Position numbers and translations under genes: made by a program. The notes under the pieces are model-generated. The model searched no databases. It was not told where the DNA came from and was given only the letters and a program-made list of their open reading frames with translations. A stretch of 50,766 nucleotides of DNA, taken from CAZVRZ01 sp964629965 (lineage in GTDB: Bacteria; Chloroflexota; Anaerolineae; Anaerolineales; UBA4823). Position 1 is the stretch's first letter, and the number at the start of each line of letters is the position of its first letter. Below are positions 1 through 7,736 of the stretch, piece after piece. Location of the stretch: contig CAZVRZ010000019.1 of NCBI GenBank assembly GCA_964629965.1, positions 1-50,766 on the forward strand, written 5' to 3'.

Positions 1-70
1 GGCGTGGTTCAGTTGGTAGAATGCTTCCTTGCCAAGGAAGAGGTCGTGGGTTCGAATCCCATCGCCCGCT
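1..70 (+). tRNA. tRNA-Gly (GCC), 5' end cut by window edge
   Basis: Cloverleaf with anticodon stem 24-28/36-40, loop TTGCCAA and anticodon GCC at 31-33. T stem GTGGG/CCCAT surrounds TTCGAAT. The 3' acceptor strand CGCCCGC (63-69) needs GCGGGCG opposite it, but the window opens at GGCG, so about three 5' bases are missing. The discriminator is T70 and no CCA is encoded. A second glycine tRNA (TCC) lies at 18500. Confidence 0.93.
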
Positions 71-141
71 CAGTTTCGATAAGCTGATAGCAGATGGCTG
101 CGAGAAGACCATTTGTTGTCAGCTAAATTTTTCACCAATAT

Positions 142-212
142 GGCGTCGTGGCCAAGTGGCAAGGCAAGGGTCTGCAAAACCCTGATCAGGGGTTCAAATC
201 CCCTCGACGCCT
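142..212 (+). tRNA. tRNA-Cys (GCA)
   Basis: The acceptor GGCGTCG (142-148) pairs with CGACGCC (205-211). The anticodon loop CTGCAAA gives anticodon GCA. T stem is AGGGG/CCCCT around TTCAAAT, and the discriminator is T, as expected for cysteine tRNAs. It lies about 70 nt downstream of tRNA-Gly and is probably cotranscribed with it, with a terminator directly after it. Confidence 0.94.
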
Positions 213-216
213 CAGA

Positions 217-255
217 ACAAAAATCTGCGTTTTTCTGGCGCAGATTTTTGTTTTA
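217..255 (+). terminator. Intrinsic terminator of the tRNA-Gly/tRNA-Cys unit
   Basis: ACAAAAATCTGCG (217-229) pairs with CGCAGATTTTTGT (239-251) around a short loop, followed by TTTT. The A-rich 5' arm also gives a U-tract in the opposite direction, so it may also end transcripts of the convergent minus-strand gene at 296. Confidence 0.8.
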
Positions 256-295
256 AAGGAATTGTAGAAGATCCGTTCAAACAGGTTTATCCGAA

Positions 296-1369
296 TTACT
301 TGCTGCGAATTTCGTTGATCTCACCGAAGGTATTGACAGCCAGTATCCATTGCGACTCGATCTCGAACTGTTGGAACTCTGTCATGCTAGCAGGCGTATA
401 AGAGTAGGTTTGCCCGTCCGCATCGAAAATGATCTGATAGGCTTCAGAGCGGCTGCCTTCTTGCTGTCCAGTTTGCATGAAAGCCGTGGGCCACTGAGGG
501 TAACTATCGCGGCCTTGCGCTACGACTGTATCCACCACTGTCCAGTCCAACATGGTGAATTCACAATAGCTGCCATAAACAAGATATTCGCAATCTTGCA
601 TTACCTTGCCGGCGCCGCTGCCCTGGTCCACAACATAAGCCGTTCCGCATACTTCGGTCGCGTTGGCTACGGGGAAACTTACGGTCTCTCTGTAACGATC
701 CTTGCAGGAGATATCCTGGACATCTGAGGGCACATTCTCGCTCCAGGCTCCCTTTTGAACGGGCCGTTCTTCAAGAATATCAACTGAGAGCTGCCAACGC
801 ATATCTGAAACATAGGCTGTCACATCATCTGTTTTGCTGCTCATCGCCATAAAGGAAATAATGGATATGCAGCATAAAGCCAGCAGGACAACACCGGCAA
901 TAATAAGCCAGATCGGGATTTTCTGGGGTGCGGTTGGAGCGGCAGCAGGCTTTGCGGCCACTACCAGGCTGCCGCCACAATTGGGGCAGCGCGAAGCGTT
1001 CGCTTTGACGGGCTGGCTGCAGAAAGGGCAAGGCTTGTTGGGCACCGGCCCTGTTTTGTGAGTGCCAAGCACTTCTCCGGCCTGCCGCGCCAATCCTTCC
1101 TGGATGTCGCCGCCGCATTGTTTGCAGTTTACTGTACCTGCGGGGTTGAGCACATTGCAATAGGGGCATTGGATAGCCGGGCCTTTTTGAGCTTCTTCCA
1201 GTTTTTCTTTGTCGGTGATCAGCTCCTGTTGGTCAGGCAGCTCGAACTTGTCGTCCGTTGCTATGGGTGCGCCACAATTCAGGCAGACACGGTTCATTCC
1301 AGGGTTTTTCGTGCTGCAGTGTTTACATGTCCACTCTAATTCGATATAACCAAGTTCTTTTTTGGTCAT
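296..1369 (-). CDS. Multi-zinc-ribbon membrane protein of unknown function
   Basis: This 357-residue protein has three N-terminal double-CxxC ribbons: CKHC...CLNC near residues 15-33, CPYC...CKQC near 68-86 and CPFC...CPNC near 114-132. A linker rich in Ala and Pro leads to a single hydrophobic segment (about 151-176) and a C-terminal region of about 180 residues, probably outside the cell. The layout is typical of bacterial zinc-ribbon sensors or scaffolds that keep metal ribbons in the cytoplasm and a partner-binding domain outside; that role is inferred from architecture only. An AGGA element lies upstream of the ATG. It is convergent with the tRNA pair and next to a GH105 gene with no obvious functional link. 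Confidence 0.85.
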   Translation of the reverse strand: MTKKELGYIELEWTCKHCSTKNPGMNRVCLNCGAPIATDDKFELPDQQELITDKEKLEEAQKGPAIQCPYCNVLNPAGTVNCKQCGGDIQEGLARQAGEVLGTHKTGPVPNKPCPFCSQPVKANASRCPNCGGSLVVAAKPAAAPTAPQKIPIWLIIAGVVLLALCCISIISFMAMSSKTDDVTAYVSDMRWQLSVDILEERPVQKGAWSENVPSDVQDISCKDRYRETVSFPVANATEVCGTAYVVDQGSGAGKVMQDCEYLVYGSYCEFTMLDWTVVDTVVAQGRDSYPQWPTAFMQTGQQEGSRSEAYQIIFDADGQTYSYTPASMTEFQQFEIESQWILAVNTFGEINEIRSK

Positions 1370-1525
1370 GAGAACAATTCCTCGCTAGTTAAACATCATT
1401 CGCTGTTGTCTTTTTGTGTTACGGTGCCAATCGACAAACAGTTGTATTGTTGTCTTGGCCCCAGAGTATTTATTGACATTTTACACCGAAAGTGCAAACA
1501 CGTTCAGGTGTTTTTAAATCTCGGC

Positions 1526-2629
1526 TTATTCACAGGCTGTTGCTCTTTCTATTTCTAACGAAGCCAGGATGAAAGCCCCCACACCTTTCGGGTCGTTGAC
1601 AACGATTTTTTCGTTCACGTAGTATTCATAAGAACCATCACGATAAGGATTGCCACCCAGGCCGGCTGCGCCACAAGTATTCTCAAGCGTTAGCAAGCCA
1701 TCCACATCCATCTTAACATTCTTTTGGAGCAGCCCGCGATATGCTCGTTGGGCCGCTGCCAGATAATCTGCCTCCAAAATCCTTAGGCGTACGGCTTTTC
1801 CAAAGGCATAGATAAACATTGCCGAACATGATGACTCTAGGTAGTTTTCGGCGCTCTCGCCAAGGTTCAGAACCTGATACCACAAACCGGTCTTTGCATC
1901 CTGAACCCGCAAGAGTGCCTGGGCCGTGCGCTCAAACAAAGCAGCCAGTGTATCTCGCCCGGGATGGTTGAGCGGAAAAAAATCCAGGATATCGATGATT
2001 GCCATCAGGTACCATCCCATTGCTCGTCCCCAAAAATGCGGAGAACACCCGGTAAGCGGGTCGGCCCATTTTTGCTGCTTGGATTCATCCCAGCCATGAT
2101 AAAGAAGCCCACTATCCTTGTTGCGAGTGCGAGCGTCGACCAGAGATACCTGATGGGCAACATCGTCAAAGGCTGCCGGCTCATCAAAGTCGCGCCCAAA
2201 CTGGGCATAAAATGGCCCAGCCATGTAGATGCCGTCCAACCACATCTGGTAGGGATATATTTTTTTGTGCCAAAAACCGTTGCTCATCGTGCGAGGTTGG
2301 CGTTTAAGCTGCTCGCGCAAGAGCAGGATTGCTTTCCGATAACGCTCTTCTTTGGATTGAGTATATGGGCGAAACAACAGCTTTCCCGGATTGATTTGAT
2401 CGAGGTTTAAGTCATCCAGGCGATAGGTGCGAATGCTGCCATCTGGTTCAACAAATGAGTCTATCCAGGCCTCGGTAAAATCTACGTAGCGCTGGTTGCT
2501 GCGAAACAGCCCTGCTTCCAGGATGCCTTTAAGCACCAATCCATGTTCATAGTGCCAGGTAGGTGGGGCAATGGCATAGCGCTTGATCGTTGAATCGATG
2601 ATATGAGTCAACCAGGAGTTATTCTTCAT
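1526..2629 (-). CDS. GH105 family unsaturated rhamnogalacturonyl/glucuronyl hydrolase
   Basis: A 367-residue protein if translation starts at MKNNSW (2629). It shows GH105 (YteR/YesR) hallmarks of an (alpha/alpha)6 barrel: WLDGIYM with the likely catalytic Asp, GLLYHGWDES, WADP, FWGRAMGWY, a Trp-Tyr pair in GLWYQV, and an ESS...MF segment. The family removes the unsaturated uronic acid left by polysaccharide lyases on pectin-derived oligosaccharides. There is no signal peptide from this start, which fits a cytoplasmic enzyme acting on imported oligosaccharides. The frame stays open to 2800 with another ATG at 2707, but the extra residues look unlike the family and neither start has a convincing ribosome site. 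No lyase or transporter is adjacent. Confidence 0.85.
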   Translation of the reverse strand: MKNNSWLTHIIDSTIKRYAIAPPTWHYEHGLVLKGILEAGLFRSNQRYVDFTEAWIDSFVEPDGSIRTYRLDDLNLDQINPGKLLFRPYTQSKEERYRKAILLLREQLKRQPRTMSNGFWHKKIYPYQMWLDGIYMAGPFYAQFGRDFDEPAAFDDVAHQVSLVDARTRNKDSGLLYHGWDESKQQKWADPLTGCSPHFWGRAMGWYLMAIIDILDFFPLNHPGRDTLAALFERTAQALLRVQDAKTGLWYQVLNLGESAENYLESSCSAMFIYAFGKAVRLRILEADYLAAAQRAYRGLLQKNVKMDVDGLLTLENTCGAAGLGGNPYRDGSYEYYVNEKIVVNDPKGVGAFILASLEIERATACE

Positions 2630-2872
2630 GAGTGTTTCGCTTGGGTGTTTTTGTATTGTTTCGGGTGTGCGGGGGTTGATCGCGGCCTGCTCCGTTTCGA
2701 TATACATTATTCTTTGGGGAGACAGCGAAGGTGCGGGCGCTCTTGGAACCGATGCCTGCCGAGCCCATTCTGTCTGGACCAGGCGGTGACGCAAAAGCAA
2801 CCCTATTCGCCATCAGGGAAGTTTTCATCGAAATCCTCGTAGTTGGATTTATTTGCCAAAATAGCGAGATTC

Positions 2873-2968
2873 TCATGCATCATACCACACTTGCCCGGCT
2901 TCCAAGGCGGTGCGGAAGTCGTCTTTCTTGATGGTGGGCCAGGTGATCTCGTTGTGCGTATCTAACTT
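2873..2968 (-). pseudogene. Possible C-terminal remnant of an unidentified gene
   Basis: On the minus strand between GH105 and gdhA, a short open stretch reads about 30 codons to a TGA at 2873-2875 and includes EITWPTIKKDDFRTALEAG. Its composition (charged helix, Trp/Pro, codon choice like the neighbours) looks like a real protein C-terminus. The frame opens after a stop at 3020 and has no start codon with a ribosome site. I cannot name the family. It may be a deletion remnant, or a coincidence in an otherwise empty 413-base gap whose only other visible feature is the gdhA promoter. Confidence 0.3.
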
Positions 2969-3006
2969 GCTGTTTGTGTGTTGTAGAAACTTAATATATA
3001 TCGCCT

Positions 3007-3012
3007 TATAAT
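3007..3012 (+). promoter_or_regulatory. -10 box of the gdhA promoter
   Basis: A consensus TATAAT lies 31 bases before the gdhA ATG. The hexamer 17 bases upstream (TAGAAA, 2984-2989) is a weak -35; TTGTAG at 2981 would need a 20-base spacer. The region is AT-rich and the ribosome site AAGGAG follows the inferred start point. Confidence 0.45.
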
Positions 3013-3042
3013 TCTTTAATTATCGCAAAGGAGAATCCCCAT

Positions 3043-4296
3043 ATGTCCCAAAAACCGTTCAACCCGTTCGAGATGGCGCAGCGCCAGCTTGATGAAGCAG
3101 CCGAGTTGCTTCAGCTTGACCCGGCAGTACACGAACTGCTTCGGTGGCCATTGCGCGAACTGCATGTCACCCTGCCTGTAAAAATGGATGACGGCACGAC
3201 CAAGATCTTCCATGGCTTCCGTGTGCAGTATAACGATGCTCGTGGTCCTAATAAGGGCGGCATTCGCTATCATAGCGGCGAGACGATCGATACCGTGCGT
3301 GCCCTGGCAGCCTGGATGACCTGGAAAACTGCGGTTGTTGATATTCCTTTGGGCGGAGGAAAAGGCGGTATCATTTGTGACCCCAAATCGCTTTCGCAAG
3401 GCGAACTGGAACGCTTGAGCCGGGCTTATATTCGCCAGGTTGGGCGTATCTTGGGTTTGGAAAAGGATGTTCCTGCTCCTGATGTATATACCACGCCGCA
3501 GATCATGGCCTGGATGGTCGATGAATTTTCTGTTATGCAGGGCTACAACGAATTTGGCATGATCACCGGCAAGCCTTTGGCTTTAGGTGGTTCTCAAGGT
3601 CGCGGCGATGCGACGGCTCGCGGCGGGATGTATTGTTTACGCGAAGCTGCCAAGGCGCTTGGTGTTGATCTCAAGGGCGCCACAACCGCCATCCAGGGTT
3701 ACGGCAATGCCGGATCGTTTGCTCACAAGTTGGGCGTGGAAATGTTCGACCTCAAGGTGATCGCTGTTTCCGATTCGAAGGGCGGGATCTATAACCCAGA
3801 GGGACTGGACTACAAGGATGTGTTGGCGCACAAGGCAAAGACCGGTTCGGTGATCAACTTCCCTGGAGCGAAATACATCACGAACGAAGAACTGCTAGAA
3901 ATGGATGTGACCGTATTGATCCCGGCCGCACTAGAAAATGCCATCAATGCAGATAATGTAGAGCGTGTCAAAGGCAAATTCATTGTTGAGTTGGCAAACG
4001 GCCCGACTACTCCAGATGCTGATGCTATTCTGTATGCCAAAGGCCAGTATGTTCTTCCGGACTTCTTGTGCAATGCCGGCGGAGTAACCGTTTCTTATTT
4101 CGAAATGGTGCAGAATGCCTATGATTATTATTGGGAAGAAGCAGAAGTATACAAGCGTTTGGATAAGAAAATGACCAGCGCTTTCTGGACTGTTCATAAT
4201 ATGGCTCAGGAACGAAAAATTCACAACCGCCTGGCGGCTTATCTTGTGGCTGTCAAGCGGGTAGCGGAGGCAGTGCGCTTGCGCGGTTGGGCTTAA
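3043..4296 (+). CDS. gdhA: Glu/Leu/Phe/Val dehydrogenase (glutamate dehydrogenase)
   Basis: 417 residues, normal for hexameric NAD(P)-dependent glutamate dehydrogenases, which interconvert glutamate and 2-oxoglutarate plus ammonia in the cytoplasm. The active-site signature PLGGGKGGI sits near residue 105, preceded by NKGGIRYH and MTWKTAVVDIP. The Rossmann glycine motif in IQGYGNAGSFA is near residue 225, and DFLCNAGGVTVSYFE is present near the C-terminus. AAGGAG precedes the ATG with good spacing. The next gene starts 6 bases after the stop, so the two are almost certainly cotranscribed. Leucine or phenylalanine dehydrogenase activity cannot be excluded, but length and motifs favour glutamate. 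Confidence 0.93.
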   Translation: MSQKPFNPFEMAQRQLDEAAELLQLDPAVHELLRWPLRELHVTLPVKMDDGTTKIFHGFRVQYNDARGPNKGGIRYHSGETIDTVRALAAWMTWKTAVVDIPLGGGKGGIICDPKSLSQGELERLSRAYIRQVGRILGLEKDVPAPDVYTTPQIMAWMVDEFSVMQGYNEFGMITGKPLALGGSQGRGDATARGGMYCLREAAKALGVDLKGATTAIQGYGNAGSFAHKLGVEMFDLKVIAVSDSKGGIYNPEGLDYKDVLAHKAKTGSVINFPGAKYITNEELLEMDVTVLIPAALENAINADNVERVKGKFIVELANGPTTPDADAILYAKGQYVLPDFLCNAGGVTVSYFEMVQNAYDYYWEEAEVYKRLDKKMTSAFWTVHNMAQERKIHNRLAAYLVAVKRVAEAVRLRGWA

Positions 4297-4302
4297 CGAT
4301 CT

Positions 4303-6642
4303 ATGTCTCGCCTGCTCCCATTCGAATCGTCCAAGATCCTTAACCATCACCTGCTGATCGCACAGTATCCGATGCTGGCTGGGCGTATTCGCCAGCAAAT
4401 GCGCGTCGAGCTTTTCCACCGCGGCATTATCACAGTGGAACGCCTGGAACAAGAAGTCAAGGAGCGCGCTGTGCAATCGCAACTGCGGGAGGGTATGACC
4501 GATCCGTTGTGGGAGGAAACAGCCGAGAAATGGGAACAGCGCCTGGCGTTGATCCGCGAGGGTTTAACTGATTTTTACTTTGCTTACAATCTGCCGCGAG
4601 AAATACTGATCAGGATCATCGAAGATATCGTAACAAATCAAGCAAAGAATAACGGCGTTCACCCCGATGTGAGCCTGATGTTCAATCCGGAATTGGCTCC
4701 TCTGGAATTGGTGCTGCGACAGGCAGAACAATATGAGTCTTTTCCACCTGAGCAACGCACTGCCGTAGATCATCACCAGGAAGAGCTGATCGTAGTCTTA
4801 CTCAAAACTCTCATCAGCGACCAGTTGGCCTTTATCCATATTGCCAAACGTTGGTTTACCACTTCTGATTTCCGCAATATCCTTGCACACCGGATTGGAA
4901 CCGGCAAAGTTGGCGGAAAGGCCGCTGGTCTGCTGTTGGCCTATAAGATCTTACAGAATACTGCGCCTGATATCTTCGATCACATTGCCTTGCCGCGCTC
5001 TTATTTTATTGGCGCAGACGTGTTCTACGATTTTCTGGCGCTGAACAATGTAGAATCACTAAATCAAAAATACAAATCTGATGAACAGATTCGTGCAGAA
5101 TATCCACAGATCCAGGATACGTATACGCGCGCCCGTTTTCCTGAAGAGATTGCCGATCGATTACGCGAACTTCTGGCGGATGTGGGTAAAGCTCCGTTGA
5201 TCGTGCGCTCTTCTAGTTTGCTCGAGGATAACTTTGGCACCTCTTTCGCTGGGAAATACATCAGTTTTTTCTGCCCTAACCAGGGCACGCCGAAAGAAAA
5301 TCTGCGCGATCTGACGCTGGCTATCCGCCGGGTATATGCCAGTGTGTATAGCCCCGATGCGCTCATGTATCGTCGTCGGATGGGATTATTGGATTATGAC
5401 GAACGTATGGCGATTCTGCTTCAGGAAGTGCAGGGCCAGCGTCACCGGCAGTATTATTTCCCAACTGCGGCTGGGGTTGCCTATAGCTTTTGCCCCGTTA
5501 TCTGGAATCCTCGTTTGAAACGAGAAGAGGGCTTTGTGCGCCTGGTGATGGGCTTGGGAACGCGTGCTGTAGACCGGGTGGCAAATGATTATCCGCGAAT
5601 GATTTACCTTAGCCATCCACAGCTCCGCCCGGATGTTACCCGTAAAGCCATCCGTTACTATTCGCAACATTTTATTGATATGCTCGATCTGGAGACCAAT
5701 CAGCTTGTTACCAAACCGCTGGAAGAAGTGTTGGAATCCGATTTTCACTCCTTGCGTTGGGTTGCCTCGGTGGACGATGGAGATACGATCCGCCCACCGC
5801 TAACGCTTGGTTCCGGTATTCCTGCCGATCAATTGGTGCTGACCTTTGATTACCTGCTGCAGCGCAGCGATTTCACCCGGGTTATGAAGGAGGTACTGCT
5901 CCGCCTGGCAAACCAGTATCAATTGCCCGTGGATGTGGAATTTGCTGTTTCCCTTGCTCCTGGTGAACCCAAACCACAACTTACGTTCCATCTGTTACAA
6001 TGCCGCCCGCAAAACCGCGGTATTGCTCGTGATACAGCCATTCGTGCCGTGCCTACTGATATTCCTACAGCCGCGCAGGTTTTTCGGAGCAGCCGCATGG
6101 TGCCGCAAGGTTCTGTCAGCCGGGTGGAGTACATCGTTTACATCGACCCGGCAGAGTACCATGCTCTTCAAACCCCGGGTGATTACACAGAAGTGGCTCG
6201 CTTGATCGGCCAATTGAACAAGGCCTTGGAGGGGCGCATATTTATCCTGCTTGGTCCAGGTCGTTGGGGTTCGTCCGACTATCTACAAGGCGTCCCTGTT
6301 ACTTACGCAGATATTTTCAATACCCGTGCCCTGGTTGAATTGGCTGTGAAACAGAGCGGCTACTCTTCTGAGCCATCTTACGGCACCCACTTTTTCCAAG
6401 ATTTGGTAGAGACTCAAATTTATCCCCTGGCCGTTTACCCTGAAGAGTCTGCTGATTATCTAAATTGGGATTTTCTCAAGCGATCTACCGATCGGCTGCA
6501 AACTCTCCTGACGCGTGAGCCATCGGATGCCAGCCGTTGTATCAAGGTTATCCATGTTCCCAGCGAGCATCCCGGTCAATTCCTCGAGATTGTCATGGAC
6601 GGACGCAGCGGCCTGGGCTATCTTTGCACAACTCAACAGTAA
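4303..6642 (+). CDS. PEP/pyruvate-binding domain protein (PpsA-like ATP-grasp, no swivelling His domain)
   Basis: This 779-residue protein has an N-terminal helical region (about 1-190). A pyruvate-phosphate-dikinase-type ATP-grasp module follows: GTGKVGGKAAG near residue 198, then IVRSSSLLEDNFGTSFAGKY near 300. The C-terminal half carries GPGRWGSSD near residue 650, as in stand-alone PEP/pyruvate-binding proteins of unknown role. I find no TGGxTSHA phosphohistidine motif and no C-terminal PEP-binding barrel, so it is not a complete PEP synthase or dikinase. It begins 6 bases after gdhA, suggesting a link to glutamate/pyruvate metabolism, possibly as an ATP-dependent phosphotransferase or sensor. 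The function is inferred from context only. Confidence 0.85.
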   Translation: MSRLLPFESSKILNHHLLIAQYPMLAGRIRQQMRVELFHRGIITVERLEQEVKERAVQSQLREGMTDPLWEETAEKWEQRLALIREGLTDFYFAYNLPREILIRIIEDIVTNQAKNNGVHPDVSLMFNPELAPLELVLRQAEQYESFPPEQRTAVDHHQEELIVVLLKTLISDQLAFIHIAKRWFTTSDFRNILAHRIGTGKVGGKAAGLLLAYKILQNTAPDIFDHIALPRSYFIGADVFYDFLALNNVESLNQKYKSDEQIRAEYPQIQDTYTRARFPEEIADRLRELLADVGKAPLIVRSSSLLEDNFGTSFAGKYISFFCPNQGTPKENLRDLTLAIRRVYASVYSPDALMYRRRMGLLDYDERMAILLQEVQGQRHRQYYFPTAAGVAYSFCPVIWNPRLKREEGFVRLVMGLGTRAVDRVANDYPRMIYLSHPQLRPDVTRKAIRYYSQHFIDMLDLETNQLVTKPLEEVLESDFHSLRWVASVDDGDTIRPPLTLGSGIPADQLVLTFDYLLQRSDFTRVMKEVLLRLANQYQLPVDVEFAVSLAPGEPKPQLTFHLLQCRPQNRGIARDTAIRAVPTDIPTAAQVFRSSRMVPQGSVSRVEYIVYIDPAEYHALQTPGDYTEVARLIGQLNKALEGRIFILLGPGRWGSSDYLQGVPVTYADIFNTRALVELAVKQSGYSSEPSYGTHFFQDLVETQIYPLAVYPEESADYLNWDFLKRSTDRLQTLLTREPSDASRCIKVIHVPSEHPGQFLEIVMDGRSGLGYLCTTQQ

Positions 6643-6752
6643 GCCCTTCTCAGATTGGGGTAAAATTACCATACATGTGTTCGTTAGGATTCGGCGGGTA
6701 TGATCGGTGCGAGTGCTAACGAGTAGTTTTATCCATTCACGAAGAGGCTAAG

Positions 6753-7736
6753 ATGATCAATACTGAAGTAGGGCAGGCAGAACAACTCCGGGCTTTTTCC
6801 CAGAACAAACGGTTGGGCAGAGGCGTCAACGTTATTGGCTACGATCCAATTTGGCAATCTCGGTCAGAAGGCCGCATGCGGGCCAGGCACTTTCGCTTGA
6901 TTCGCGAGGCCGGGCTTGACCATGTGCGCATCAATTTACATCCTTTCCGCTTCATGGGTGCTGCGCCTGATTACCCCATTGATCCGGCCTGGCTGTATAC
7001 GCTCGACTGGGCAGTTGACCAAAGTTTGCAAAATGACCTCATGGTGATTCTGGATTTCCATGAGTTTGGCGCCTTAGGTAAGGATCCTTTTGGCCTGCAG
7101 GCCAAATTCCTGGCAGGCTGGAAACAATTGTCCAGGCGTTACCAGGGAACTCCGGACACGGTGATCTTTGAAGTATTGAACGAGCCTCACAATCAGCTAA
7201 CTGCTGAAGTGTGGAATCAGTATTTGCAAGCTCCTCTGGATATAATCCGAGAAACAAATCCTCAACGAACCCTGATCATTGGACCTGCCTTTTGGAATGG
7301 TATTGATCAAATTGGAGCGTTGGAGCTGCCCGAGGCGGATCGCAATATTATCGTAACGGTACATTATTACCATCCCATGCCTTTTACGCACCAGGGCGCT
7401 CAATGGACGGAGTTCCGTTCACTCAGCGGGATAGAGTGGCTGGGAACCCCTGAAGAATGCCAGGCCGTGGAGCGTGATTTGGGAAAGGCGCAAGCCTGGG
7501 CGGTTCAGCACCAACGTCCATTATACCTGGGTGAGTTTGGTGCTTACGACCGAGCCGATATGATTTCGCGTGCCCGCTATACCGGTTTTGTTGCTCGCCT
7601 GGCCGAAAGCCTGGATTGGAGCTGGGGGTATTGGCAGTTCGACTCGGATTTTGTTCTATATGATATGGCCAAAGATGTTTGGGTCGAGCCTTTACTGCAT
7701 GCATTAATCCCTATCCAAGGAAGCCCGGAGGCTTGA
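6753..7736 (+). CDS. Glycoside hydrolase family 5 (cellulase-type) enzyme
   Basis: 327-residue (beta/alpha)8-barrel retaining glycosidase. Visible GH5 hallmarks are LGRGVNVIG near the N-terminus, VRINLHPFRF, LDFHEFG, the acid/base Glu in FEVLNEPH (about residue 145), an HYYHPMPFTHQG segment and the nucleophile Glu in YLGEFGAY (about residue 258). The C-terminal WSWGYWQFDSDF stretch closes the cleft. There is no signal peptide, so it should act inside the cell on short beta-glucans or mannans. GAGG lies upstream of the ATG. The downstream gene overlaps its stop codon (ATGA), so the two are translationally coupled. Confidence 0.9.
   Translation: MINTEVGQAEQLRAFSQNKRLGRGVNVIGYDPIWQSRSEGRMRARHFRLIREAGLDHVRINLHPFRFMGAAPDYPIDPAWLYTLDWAVDQSLQNDLMVILDFHEFGALGKDPFGLQAKFLAGWKQLSRRYQGTPDTVIFEVLNEPHNQLTAEVWNQYLQAPLDIIRETNPQRTLIIGPAFWNGIDQIGALELPEADRNIIVTVHYYHPMPFTHQGAQWTEFRSLSGIEWLGTPEECQAVERDLGKAQAWAVQHQRPLYLGEFGAYDRADMISRARYTGFVARLAESLDWSWGYWQFDSDFVLYDMAKDVWVEPLLHALIPIQGSPEA

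Noticed and set aside
1490..1525. Hairpin AAACAC/GTGTTT followed by a T-run on the plus strand
   Set aside because: The stem is only six pairs and no plus-strand gene precedes it; it could be chance in an AT-rich gap.
2619..2876. 85-residue minus-strand frame upstream of GH105
   Set aside because: Composition is unlike a protein (Pro/Asn/Thr-rich with no pattern) and it overlaps the better-supported GH105 start region.
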